Of a stretch of DNA of 64,000 nt, positions 36,016 to 46,682 are shown one piece after another. Source of the stretch: Cardinalis cardinalis (taxonomy: Eukaryota; Chordata; Aves; Passeriformes; Cardinalidae). Each line of letters starts with the position of its first letter. Position 1 is the first letter of the stretch. The stretch spans positions 5,049,723 through 5,113,722 of the forward strand of contig JACDOX010000015.1 of assembly GCA_014549065.1 (NCBI GenBank), in the 5' to 3' direction. Below the pieces are notes generated by a model. The model had not been told where the DNA came from. It worked only from the letters and a program-made list of their open reading frames with translations, and did no database searches. Position numbers and translations under genes: made by a program.

Positions 36016-37595
36016 CCAGCAAGAGTGAGAGANAGAAAAGGCAAGATGACATGTCTTTGCAGGGAAAAGGGCTGGAAACATTACTTCAAAGTTTACACTA
36101 TGCTTTAGAGTGGCAGGAGAGATGGTGGAGAGGTCGTATCACACAAAATACTGCACTCTGAGAACCTCTCTCACCACAAAATCCTGGTTGCAAATCTCAC
36201 CATGGAAGAATTATATCCTAATCTAGTTTCATTTTGTCAGTGTTCACTGCAAGCCAATGCAGCCACCTGTCATGAAACAAGGTGGTTTGATTGTTGTTTT
36301 AGTTTAGATGAGTTGTGGGGTGTGTGCTGGAAACATCCTCAACCTCTATGACAGTGGCTCTGTCATAAGCAGAGAAGAATTTGTGACACCTAGAGAACAT
36401 TCTACAGATCTGTTCAGGTCTTCTCAAAACCTCTTCTGTACAAAGAACCAAACATAAACCCAAAATTTGGTCATTGCATTGCCTCTACACACAGTCTGTG
36501 ACTGTAGGTGACCCAGCTTTTATGGACAACTCCCCATCCTCATGGTCTTGGAAACTCTGCGTGGGGCTCATTTGCAGAGGTGATGCTGCNACAAGCGGAT
36601 TGAGAATAACTCCATGATCCCAAAGTGTTCTGCCCCACCAGCCATCCCTGAATACACTCTCTAAACAGGTGCCAAGACTTGCTTGGCATACACCATGGAG
36701 TCTGAGGAGAGCAGGGCAGGATCCACTCCACTGGCAGAACTGGGCTTGAGACAGGAAATCAAATCTCATGGTGTTTGAAAACAGCCCATGTTCATTGGAA
36801 GCAAACAGCATGGAAACAGTACTTCTTGTGTGACTGAGGCCAGAAAAAATACACACATGAAAGGAAGGTGGATATTGTTGGCCACTAGGAGAGACACATA
36901 ACAGTTTGTAATGAAAAAAAATGGTCCTACAGCTTAAGTAGACTGTCTATTGCTTTCTGCATTCAACCTTCTGAATGATGACTGCTTCTCATTCCAGTGT
37001 TTAGAAAGGGTTTAGGGGAAAGGAGGGGATTTAATCTCATAACTGACCTTTACAAAGTATTTACATACACAAATATTTAAAACATGCATAGCACCTCTCC
37101 TGTTTGCCAATTTGTCTCACTAGGTAAGCCTCTCCTGAAGAGCCATTTGCACACACAGCAGTCCTGATCCTTTCCTGTTTCCAGTGGCCTGCCAGTGGGA
37201 TGTGGGGTCTTCCTAGGACGCTGAATTGCCAGGATGATGGGGTACTGTCACTTGTTGGGGTGTCTGAAGGGTGAGATCAGTGCAGCCCGAGCACTGGGCC
37301 TTATTCTGAGACACTGACCACTTGTGAACAAGGAGATGGGAATCTCTCCAAAGAAGGAGTTAAGGAAGGTAAATCCCAAGTAATTCCCAAGATGCCAATC
37401 TCTGTGCATCAGGAGACAAAGATATTAAAAATGCACTGTTTAAGAAAGCAATGAATGTCATCTGCCTTCTTCGTGGGGTGTTTCACTATCCCAGAGGTGG
37501 CAGGCGAGGGACCAAAAAGCAGTATTCCCAGCCTCTTTTTTCCCAGGGACCCAAGCTACCATATTTCCCACCCTCCTGCAAGGGTTAACAAGAAA
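36016..37595. other. Gene-free stretch
   Basis: No gene is supported. Open frames near 36485-36856 (minus strand) carry no recognisable domain. The sequence is of ordinary composition. Confidence 0.5.
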
Positions 37596-37784
37596 CCTTT
37601 TCCGTGCCCCTGACTTTGTCTTCCCCCCTCTCTGTTTTCGTGCTTCCCTCGCCGGATCCATTTGCAAATGATATCACTTGTCTGCATATTGTCACTTGCC
37701 GCCTGCCCACCCATTTATCAAGTGTCTGCAGCTCGGCACAGGCTTGCCCTGTCCTGCTTGCTCCATTGTTCCTGCTGACCCAGG

Positions 37785-37950
37785 GGAAGGCGCGTGTGAG
37801 CGGGAGGGGAGCGGGAGGGGAGCGGGAGGGGAGCGGGAGCGCTCCCGCAGCCCCGAGCCGGCCGGGCAGAGCGCGGCGGGGCAGCTGGGAAGGGACAATG
37901 ACACGGCGAGAGTGACAGCTCCCCCTCCCCGGCTGGCATTGACAGATGAC
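37785..37950. promoter_or_regulatory. Small CpG-rich patch with potential G-quadruplex and palindrome
   Basis: CpG density rises sharply here in an otherwise CpG-poor window (CGCGTG, GAGCGGG, GAGCCGGCCGGGC, GAGCGCGGCGGGG, CACGGCGAGAG). It contains the 11-bp tandem array at 37798-37840 and a 16-bp palindrome at 37833-37848. Such patches can mark promoters of genes or long noncoding RNAs or CpG-rich enhancers. No start codon with a credible protein follows. At about 165 bases it is short for a classical CpG island, although CpGs are already somewhat elevated from about 37600. Confidence 0.45.
37798..37840 (+). repeat. 11-bp tandem array GAGCGGGAGGG, about 3.9 copies
   Basis: Three perfect copies of GAGCGGGAGGG (37798-37808, 37809-37819, 37820-37830) are followed by a fourth broken after nine bases. 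The run supplies more than four G-triplets with 1-3 base loops, satisfying the usual G-quadruplex pattern on the plus strand. It abuts the palindrome GCGGGAGCGCTCCCGC. Confidence 0.9.
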
Positions 37951-38300
37951 CTTGCAGGGACAGCAGCCCTGGGCCTCCCCACAGACATTAGCTGATATAA
38001 TGGGCTAGACTGGACATGCCATCCTGGGAACGTAGGAGGTAGGGAAATCATCCCGGCTTGGTGGAAATAAACTCCACCGTTTACTTTCACAATAGATTTT
38101 CCCTCTAACTCATAAACTTGTTTCTCAGTAACCCTAAAGCAAAATGATCACGGAATTTGAACACAACATTTACCAAGTCCTAATGAATAACATAATTATC
38201 ACTTTATGCAAATCAAAGCTTATTTGCATATGTGAATATTTAACTATTAAAAACAACGCTTTGATCTTGAATAAAAATATGTATATCACATAATCATAGC
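37951..38300. promoter_or_regulatory. Candidate regulatory segment with paired octamers and a TCF/LEF-like site
   Basis: AT-rich, non-repetitive sequence directly follows the CpG-rich patch. ATGCAAAT (38206-38213) and ATTTGCAT (38222-38229) are perfect POU octamers in inverted orientation, eight bases apart. The first runs straight into CAAAG (38214-38218). CTTTGATC (38259-38266) matches the TCF/LEF consensus. TAATGAATAACATAATTATC lies just upstream (from 38181). Retained CpGs occur at 37998-38060. The combination is typical of developmental enhancers. Binding and conservation are inferred. Confidence 0.4.
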
Positions 38301-38974
38301 CTTATGGAACATGAAAACTATCTTTTTTTCCCTTCATTTTTTTTTAACCGTACAGTTTTGCTGCGCTTGGGTTTGCTGTTTGAAAGTTCTCGGCAGGGAC
38401 TCTGTCTATGGAGCTTCTTCCCCGAGGATGTCCACTGGGGTCTCTCAGTGGCTGTCATCCCAGCTGGGTACATCAGGCCTTTCTCTTCAGGTCACTGAAG
38501 CACGGCAGCCTTCCTTCAGTTTGCTTTTTCCTTGCCCGGCAGTGTCCACTTTGGTGGCAGGAGCAAACCCCAGCTCTGCAGCCCAGGTGGGCTGAGTGCT
38601 CCTGTGTTACACACCACCCAGAGATGCTGCCAAGANATGGGTACTTTATACATTAATTACAGAGTAAGGGAAAAAGTCAAACTCTGCTTGCATATTTTAA
38701 TCAGACCACAGTAATGCAGATTTTTCTCTTAGGGAAAGATTACCAGGGATCACAGAGGAAGCAAGAGTCTTTCACGGGAGATTCCCCCACTGAAAGCTTT
38801 GAACCTGGTTCACAGAATAGCCTTGTGAAGGAACACTTGGAGCCAAGGATCTAGAAGCATCCAAGCGCCCAACACCCACAGATATCCTCTTATAATTGCT
38901 TAGAAGAAGCTCTGAAGGTTCATGCATGCACTGTGATATGTTGAATGATAAATCTCCTGTTTTCATATACTGGA
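38301..38974. other. Gene-free stretch
   Basis: No gene is supported. Open frames near 38304-38714 overlap in three frames without domain content. The sequence is of mixed composition. Confidence 0.5.
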
Positions 38975-39220
38975 GCTATTATCAGCTAGCTATTATCACT
39001 AATTGTTGTCCTTTGTCATGTTTCACTAAAAATAAAAACTAGATTTTAAAATAACCCCTTCCACTTTACCAAGTAACTCCTTGTCTGCAAAGTTATTCAT
39101 AGTTATTAAACTAAATGAACTAATAATGAATAACTGGACACCTAACATTGCCCTACAGGCTGTCATTGATTACGGCCCCTGAACCGCAATGTTATCTAGA
39201 AATGTGCGTACCTAACTGGG
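38975..39220. promoter_or_regulatory. Candidate noncoding regulatory segment with a 9-bp inverted repeat
   Basis: GTTATTCAT (39092-39100) and ATGAATAAC (39126-39134) are perfect inverted copies flanking AT-rich sequence with TTATTAAAC and ACTAATA words. CATTGATTACGGCCCCTGAACCGC-like sequence with retained CpGs follows. Repeated AGCTAGCTATTATCACTAATTG words lie at the left edge. The density of homeodomain-like words and retained CpGs suggests constraint. No alignment was possible. Confidence 0.35.
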
Positions 39221-40681
39221 GTGGGTAAGGCCATTGATTGCACTGTACCCTATGCTATGGCTTGATGTGTTTCCCTAGGGATGTGAAAGAGTGGCCCCTC
39301 CTGGGCTTGATGGAGACATCCCTTCCCTACTCCCTCACCCCATCATCCCCTCCCAAATCCGGGTTTTCAGTTATTGCCCTGCCCTGCCCTGCCCGCAGTA
39401 ATCCTGTGTGCTAAGGGAGCCAGACAGGGATACAAAGCATGTCCTTGACACTAACTTAGTGAGGATGAAGGTGTCCACTTAGGAAAACCATGAAAATTCG
39501 TTCCAGGTCTTAGCTCCAACACCTGCTTGAGTATTCTGCCCTAGCAGAGTTTTTGCTGGAGCAGGGCTTGCTACCCTTGTCTCTCTCTTCTAGGTAATAT
39601 TGCCTGGGATAAAAAGTATTCCTACTCAAATACTTTTATTTTTTAATCTAGCATTTGATGAAAACAGTGTCCTTTTGCAGGACTGTCTGAAGGAGACCCT
39701 CTTGAGCACATCCTGAGAGTCCCTGGGTTCAAATGCTTTATCATATCTCCAAAAACCGAACGTGGGTCATTCCCATCCTGGCGGAGCACAGTAACCACTG
39801 AGCTGTTGCAAAAACTGGGAGTGGTGACGAAGGAAACAGGTGGTAGCACTTGCACCTCTTCTGATATTTTGTAAGCAAAGGCTGCTGTAAAAATTTAACT
39901 CCAGGACTGCTTATAGTGCCATGATTCCCAGTTGGACTTCAGTGACTTTAAAGTCTGCGCTGTTTAGAATTTGAGTGTTGGTTTGAACTTTGCAGTTTGG
40001 GCTTCAGTCTAGCAAGTGCATATTTTAAACAAAGAAAACATTTGGCAAATAGTTGATTCTGCATGCAGGCAATGTCCCTCTGCTCCACACAATTTATTTT
40101 TACAAGGGTCTAAGGGAGACACATTTCTCTAAAAATAAAAGGCATCCACACGAAGCTGAATTATTCCTTTGCAAACACAAACTGATCTTTGCTTGTTTCC
40201 AAGCATTCTAACAAATCATAACAACAAAGCAGCACTGTACTCCTTTAGTTAATGAGCCTGTGGCTGTACCAAAATCTTACCCTTTCCAGCCCCAAACACA
40301 TGCATTGCTCCTATAATGCTTTTGTCCATCAGAATGGACACCGTGACCCCCGACCTTTGAAAGGCTACAGCTTATTGATGGCATTTCCTACATGCTGTGT
40401 AACATGACAAAGTGCAGCTGATGCAAAAGTAAATTGTTAGTGAAGAGTACAATACTAAGGGTCATAATTATTTTTTTTAAACTATTCAACTTCTCTTTGG
40501 AACAAGTACAGGAAGATGATTTTCTTCAAATCACTGAATTCCTCTTAATGTGCATAGCTCAAATTTTAGTGATGTGCAAGAGAGAAACTCCTGTAGATCT
40601 GCCGAAGTGACAAAAGAAAACATAATTCATATACTAGCACTAACTTGGTATTTCTAATAGGTTGCTAAAAATCTTCCAGCA
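39221..40681. other. Gene-free stretch with a short (CCCTG)n run
   Basis: No gene is supported. GCCCT is repeated 3.8 times at 39376-39394. About 40340-40475 (TTATTGATGGCATTTCC, GTAAATTGTTAG, CATAATTATT) is a weak regulatory candidate. The stretch ends at the LTR beginning at 40682. Confidence 0.5.
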
Positions 40682-41782
40682 TGTGGTGGGTTGATCCTGA
40701 CTGGATATCAGGTGCCCACCAAAGCCCCTCTGTCACTTCCCTTCTCAGCTTGACAGGGGAGAGAAAATAAGAAGGAAAGGCTCATGGGTTAAGCTAAGGA
40801 GAGGAAGAGGTAATGAGCAGAATAGATTCAACTTGAAAAAATTAATTTCATTTGTCACAAATCAAATAAGATAATGAGAAATAAAACCAAATCTTAAAAA
40901 ACACCTCCTCCCCACCCCTCCCTTCTTCCCAGGTTTAATTTCACTACCAGATCCTCTCCTTCCTCCCCACCAATGGTGCTCGGGAATCAGGGCAATGGTC
41001 AGTTCATCACATGTTGGCTTTGCTGTTTCTTCCTTCTCAGGAGAGGGACTCCTCACACTCTTCCCTTGTTCCACATGGGGTCCCTGCCAGAGGAGACACA
41101 ATTCTCCAATCTGAGTACTTCCCAAGGCCTCTCTTCACCAACTGCTCCAGTGTGGATCACCACCTCGGGTGCAGTCCTTCAGGAACAGAACTCCCCAGCA
41201 TGGGTCACCAATAGTACCACAGTTCCTGACAGCAAACCTGCTCCAGCATGGTCTCCTCTCCCCACAGGTCCATAAGTCCTGTCAGGACCCTGCTCCAGTG
41301 CAAGCTTTCCATGGGGTCACAGACTCCTTTGGGCATCCTCCTGCTCTGACACTTGGTCCTCCAGGGGTTGCAGGTGATTCTCTGTGGACCTCCACATGCT
41401 GCAGGGACACAGCTGCTTCACAATGGACTGCACCATGGACTGCAAGGATCTCACCTCTGATGCCTGGAATAGCTCCTCCTCCTTCTGCACTGACCTGGGT
41501 GTCTGAAGAGGTTTTCCTCTCACACATTCTTAGTCCTTTCTTCAGCTGCAATTGTTCCAGTGCTGCATTTTTTTTCCCTTTCTCTTAAAAATGTTACCCT
41601 CAAGGCATTCACTGTTGCTGATGGGTTCAGCCTTGGCCAGCACTGGGTCCATCTTGCAGCCCACTGGCATTGCCTCCACTTGACATAGAGGGAGCTTCCA
41701 GTACCTTCTCACAGAAGCCACCCCTATAGCCATCCTTGCTATAAAAGCTTGCCTTGAAATCTTGCCACATAAACCCAATACA
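40682..41782 (+). mobile_element. Solo LTR of an avian endogenous retrovirus, probably ERVL-like (plus orientation)
   Basis: The element begins TGTGGTGGGTTGATCC and ends CCCAATACA, giving TG...CA LTR termini over 1,101 bp. Word order (GTGCCCACCAAAGCC, GAGAAATAAAACCAAATC, GGTCAGTTCATCACA, CTCACAGAAGCCACCCC) matches an LTR family I recognise from bird genomes and is shared, inverted, with the LTR at 43.5-44.1 kb. About 41080-41460 consists of degenerate repeats around 'CTCCAGCATGG..TC' and 'GGGTGCAG'. No gag, pol or env sequence is adjacent, so this is a solo LTR or a relic. Five-base flanks CAGCA and GAGAA match at only three of five positions, so the target duplication is decayed or absent. 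Class assignment rests on the 5-bp duplication of the related copy. Confidence 0.85.
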
Positions 41783-42368
41783 GAGAATATTTTGAATAAG
41801 TGACTCTTCTCTTTACTTGCCCAACACAAAGAAGCACCCCAGTGCTGTGTGCACAGGATCACCCTGCTGGCTGCTCCTCAGGAGGGCAGCCAGAAACGCC
41901 CAGCAAAAATTTGTGCCTGAGCATCTTGATTCAAGACTTGTAGAAAACCAGATGAAAGAGGATGTGAATTGAAAGTGTGTTTGTCACTGCCCCCCTTTTT
42001 CCCAAGGTACAGAACAATGAGGCCCAGATGTTATGATTGCAGGAATGCTAAAAATTTCATGAGTTATTCTGCAGGCAAGAAAAGCCACAGAAGGTCAGGC
42101 CAAACAGGCTTAGGGTTTGTGTGGGGCAGGAGCTGTTCAGAATGAATCTTTTTAATGTGCAGTATCCATTACCAATTGATGTCAGAGATCCTCTTATAGA
42201 TGGATCATCTAATGTTTTTTCTTAAAAGGCAGAAAAATATCCATGGCAAACCTTCAACACATGTATTGGAAGAAAAATTCAGAGTTATGGAGACACAATA
42301 TCTGTTTTGACCAGCTAGGAATGGCAAGTTCTTCTGCTGTTCTTTCCTGCAAAAAGATGATTACAAGN

Positions 42369-42436
<68 letters not shown>

Positions 42437-43492
42437 GGAAACTATGTAATGTAAGAAAATTCATCTGAAACTCTCTATTTCTGGATTTTAAGTGAACTAA
42501 GCCTGCTTTCATCAGGTAACCTGTTGTCAAGTCAGCAGGTTTGAACAGGCTCAGATCTAACAGTGCATAAGTGCAGCATGTGTTGGTCTGTGTTTCCAGG
42601 ACAGAACCCCAGTTTAAGCAAAGTTCAAGGTCATACACAAGGCAGAACCATGTGGAGAGTTTGCAAACCACCAGCCTCCAGNAGCTCCCAAACACTGCTG
42701 GGTTTGCTCAAAATGATACCCAAACTGTGGCCATGCTGCTGTGTCCTGGTTTGAGCAGGAGCTGTGATTTCTTTGCCAGGAAGTTTCCCATATCACAGGG
42801 GTTTCCCACCTGAATGAACCTACATGCCAGTGTCTGCAATGGCAGCTGCAGGAGCTTCTGCTGCTCCAGGCCACGTCTGGAACAGAACCCTACCTACAAC
42901 TTCTACTTTCACCTTTCTTGTGTCCTCCTCAGAAAAGTTTTCTCTCCCTTTCCCTTGAAATCCAGAGTAGTTTTGGGAAAATACCAGACATGCCTGCTGG
43001 TCTGAGATAAAGATACGAGGGTCAGCAGGACTCTGGCCTCCTCTGGGAGTGGAAANCTGGATGCAGTCCAGGGCTTTGATGGCTCTCCTGCACATCCACC
43101 CCCCAGCTCTGCCTGGGCAGTCCCACTCACAATGTGGCCACTGACAGCACATCAGCCCCCTGTTCCTGAGGGCAGAAGGTCCATACGCCCCAGGAATTTC
43201 CTGTGTCCTCCACTTTAGTGTCAACACACCTGCAAATGTCCCTCCCTTAGAGCAATGCTTCNCCATCCAGAGCTCCTCTTTCCAGGCCATCCTGCCCTGC
43301 TTATTTATCCAGAGTCACTCTCACACCCGTATCTCACATTTCACACCATCAACAGTCAGAAGAAACTATTGACAGAGAAAGATTGACCAAAGAGAAAGAG
43401 GCAACTGATGTCTTGCTCCCATTCAAAACAAACAGTGCAGGAGCAGAGGGCTTTTGTCTTGGCTGTCTGGGCTTGTACACACAGCATCTGCC
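41783..43492. other. Inter-LTR segment without recognisable viral genes
   Basis: Between the two inverted LTRs lie mixed sequence, a 65-A homopolymer and a GC-richer block at about 42730-43330. I see no retroviral coding motifs, and the opposite orientation of the LTRs rules out a simple single provirus. TGTCCTGGTTTGAGCAGGA at about 42744 resembles the start of another avian LTR type, but similarity fades within about 20 bases. Open frames at 42820-43290 (minus) have no domain. Confidence 0.5.
42369..42433 (+). repeat. 65-base poly(A) homopolymer
   Basis: An uninterrupted run of 65 A residues follows an N at 42368. It could be the tail of an inserted retrocopy, but I found no recognisable body upstream and no flanking target duplication. 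It could equally be a homopolymer inflated in assembly. The adjoining N marks uncertain sequence at the boundary. Confidence 0.9.
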
Positions 43493-44089
43493 TGTATTGG
43501 CCAAGCTTTGGTAGTGGGGATGCTACACGGGTGGCTTCTGTGAGAAGCTGCTAGAAGCTTCCTCCATGTCCAGCAGAGACAGTCCCTGGCAGCTCCAAAG
43601 CTGGACATGCTGCTGTTCGAGGCTGGGTCAAGTAGAAATGGTGGTNACACCTCTGTGATAACATATTTAGGAAGAAGAAAAAAAATTTAAAGATACTGTG
43701 GTGGTGTAGCTGTGGCCAGAGGAGAGTGAAGCAGGGGAAGGACTTCCCCAAGCAGCAGCAGAAACAATGTGTGATGAACTGACCACAGCCCCCATTCCCT
43801 GTCTCCCTGGGCTGCCAGAGGGGAGGAGATGGAGTAGGGAAAGAGGGAGGAGTGGGGAGAAGTTGTTTTTAAGGTTTTGTTTTACTTCTCATTACCTTGC
43901 TCTGATATCATTCATAATAAANTCAGTTAATACCTCTAATTTGAGTGTGTTTTGCCCATGGTGGTATTTGGTGAGTGATCTCTGTCCNTATCTCAGCTCA
44001 TGAACCCTTTGTTTTATTTTGTCTCCCCTGTCCAGCTGTAGAGAGGCTTTGGTGGGTGTCAGGCATCCAATCAGCATCAACCCACTACA
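43493..44089 (-). mobile_element. Solo LTR of the same avian ERV family (minus orientation), with target duplication
   Basis: Read on the minus strand it begins TGTAGTGGGTTGATGC at 44089 and ends CCAATACA at 43493. The same ordered words as the 40.7-kb LTR are present (CACCCACCAAAGCC, GGTCAGTTCATCACA, CTCACAGAAGCCACCC). It is 597 bp long and lacks about 500 bp of the degenerate-repeat middle found in the other copy. Flanks are CTGCC (43488-43492) and NTGCC (44090-44094), consistent with a 5-bp target duplication if the N is C. A 5-bp duplication is usual for ERVL-type elements. No internal viral genes accompany it, so it is a solo LTR formed by recombination between the two LTRs of a provirus. 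Confidence 0.88.
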
Positions 44090-44094
44090 NTGCC

Positions 44095-46609
44095 CCATTT
44101 GAAACCAGCCCTGTCTCCTTTCCTGTGGCACTACTGCAACAANGCTTGGAAACACGTTGTTCTGCGCCCCAGCAAAGCCAGACTCTGAACGAAGAAANGT
44201 GAAGATTCCCCATGACAAACACCCTTCTCTGCTTTCAGTACAATCATGTAGCTCCTGCTAATNATGAACATTTCCTGGCCACAGCCTNTGGCAGGACCAA
44301 AATCAGGGTTTCATTTACTCACATTTCCTGTGATTTCCCTTTAGTTTGTCCATAATTTTATACAGACATTAAGCTTTCTTGCTATATATATCTCAAGTAG
44401 AAATCCATTCAACCAGAATTCCCTTAATAAAGGTTAAAAGATTTGCAGTGAAGAAATGTCAAAATACAGTAGCTTATAATTGCCCTCAAATATCCAGTTT
44501 TATATATTTACTTCATGGAGAGGAACCTTGGCATATATTTAATTAAAGAAATGGAGCCTGCAGGAGGTCTTGGAATGGAGCTCATTGTATTTTGGTTTGG
44601 GATGAATTTCACAATCTACTCTATAGTTTTATTAATCTCCCCAAGCATGAAAAAACTCCAGCTATTTATGTAGAAAATGGCAAGGAAATAAAACATAGAA
44701 GCCTTTAGAAGTGGTTTTAAGCATAGCAGGAGAAATTACAGTATTTAATGTCAGAATCTAGACAATTATTACAGAATAAATGGCTCCTCGCAAGAGAAAT
44801 AAACTTTGAACCAAGACAGTTAATTGATACTTCAACAAAGAAGACATTTTTATGAAACAGAAATTCTGAAACAGACTTTTAGCACTTTTATCAATTAACC
44901 AACAATAAAGGTTACAATCAGCACCGGGAAAGCCTACAGTTTGATTCCTGTTGACATCATCTTTTTTATTAAAGCTAGAAACATTAACCTGAAGACCTGC
45001 AGAGCAGNAACTGGAGAGGTAAAGCTCTGGTGAGTTTCCTAATGCCAGCTACTGGATCTAGGAGAGGGTGTAGAANACTGTCACTTAAAAGGATACTTGG
45101 TGGATGTTACAGAGCCACAGCTCAGTGTGGCAGAAAATGGTGCCATGCCAACCAGANCATGACAAGACTTGGAGATAACTTTTTTCCACTTTTTGCAAGA
45201 GGTAGAAAACCTGACCTCGTGATGGAAGCAAACAAGGGAAACGCACATATGTAATGCCATGTGTGCCAGGTCCAGGGACATCAGCAGGTGGGGAGAACTC
45301 TGAATCTGAAGACTTGTTCAATCATGGATGAAATTTAGCATCCTTCTGAAGGGAGTTAACACTTCAGTGGGACCAACAAGGATGGGCCTGGGGTATCTAC
45401 AGGGTAATCTGTGACAGGAACATGCTGCTTTGAGTTGCCTAAGGGAAAAGGGTGATTCTATCCTGAAACAAAGACTAACACTTTCCTTCTCCTCTTTCTT
45501 CTTCCTGAAATGTCAAGGCTAGAGGAAAAATGACCAGAGCAGTGAAAGCAGTAAAATAAAGCATTGGAAAATACGACTAATTTATTTTTCAGATAGACTC
45601 TGGTGTCAGAATCACAGATCTNAAAAAGAAGCGAACTGTTATTTTTCACTGCTTTATTCCTCCACACTTATACTTTTTCTCATAGGAAANTTAGTGGAGG
45701 TTACAATGTGTGGTAATGGGTATATTTTTCACTGAAGTAAAGGTAATGTAAGTGTAACAAGGCAGAATATAAGTTTCCATGGCAAAACAAAGAATTTGAG
45801 AAACATCCCATACAAAACAAACTTGTTCATTTAGAAGAAAAAAAACCTTCAAGAAATATATATTTATTTTTTCCTAGCTGATATCTGAAAAACTTTTTGA
45901 TCTATAAAGCCAGAGTCATGTACTAGTGGGAGTACAAGCATTACTTCTTACCAGTTCCCTGCAAGTCCCATACACACAGCAGAAAGTATAAAGCAGGCTG
46001 ACTTNAACAGCACAAGGGCCTTAAACATGTCATTTGAGCCAGAGAGAATTCATTACCAAAGATCTGAGACAAAGTGGATCACAAGGCTTGATTAATTGTG
46101 TACNTGCTCCAGCCTACTGCTTTCCTCACTGTCCAACATGTTCATAGTTAAGGCAAAAGGAGATTTCACACCAAAAGAGNAAAACCACACTGGTTTAATA
46201 CTTAACTTCCACTTACTCCAGTGTGTACTGGAATCCTCAGCCCTAGGTTAGAGAAACAGGCATCCCAGGATGCCAGGTCTGGCGTAGGGGAGAAAGTAAA
46301 TCTGATGCCTCAGGATGGGATTAGAGAAGCTGGAGAATAGAAAAAGAAGCTGCCCAAGCTGACGGATAAGAAATGTCCATAAGAGGCCATGTGGTGTGCA
46401 GTATTTAGTGGTAAAGCAATTAAACAGAGGCAGTTATAGCTACCACTGGGAGAGAAGGTGGCACCTATCTCCTCTGGGAGTCCCGGCTGTAAATCCTTTC
46501 TCAGAGATAAGAAAAAATACTAAAAAACAACTAACAGTTATNTCACCCATATTTTTCCCTTAGCCACATAAGAGGTAGGAAATTGCTTTCAAGTCTTCCC
46601 CCTCTCTCC
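44095..46609. other. Gene-free AT-rich stretch with a weak regulatory candidate at about 44880-45000
   Basis: No gene is supported. About 44440-44800 is AT-rich, non-repetitive and has TTTAATTAAAG-type words. About 44880-45000 holds TATCAATTAACCAACAATAAAGG, AATCAGCACCGGG and TTTTTTATTAAAGC, a plausible enhancer-like cluster. Neither has more than textural support. Confidence 0.4.
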
Positions 46610-46682
46610 TCACCCACACAGCTGATTAGAAAGCAGATTNAAACCTTGGTCTCCCATTGAGGAGAGTGTCCTCATCACCACC
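46610..46682 (-). repeat. Possible MIR-like SINE relic
   Basis: CACACAGCTGATTAGAAAGC, then GATTNAAACCTTGGTCTCCC, then a GTGTCCTCATCACCA tail fit the reverse complement of a MIR ('cacacagctagtaagtggc...gattcgaacccaggtctc...gctcttaaccact'). It is short and divergent. The GATTNAAACC word is the reverse-complement B-box region. Confidence 0.45.

Noticed and set aside
42744..43480. Possible third LTR beginning TGTCCTGGTTTGAGC between the two solo LTRs
   Set aside because: Resemblance to a common avian LTR start lasts only about 20 bases, and no matching terminus or target duplication was found.
41783..43492. Internal provirus sequence between the two LTRs
   Set aside because: The LTRs are in opposite orientation and no retroviral coding motif is visible between them.
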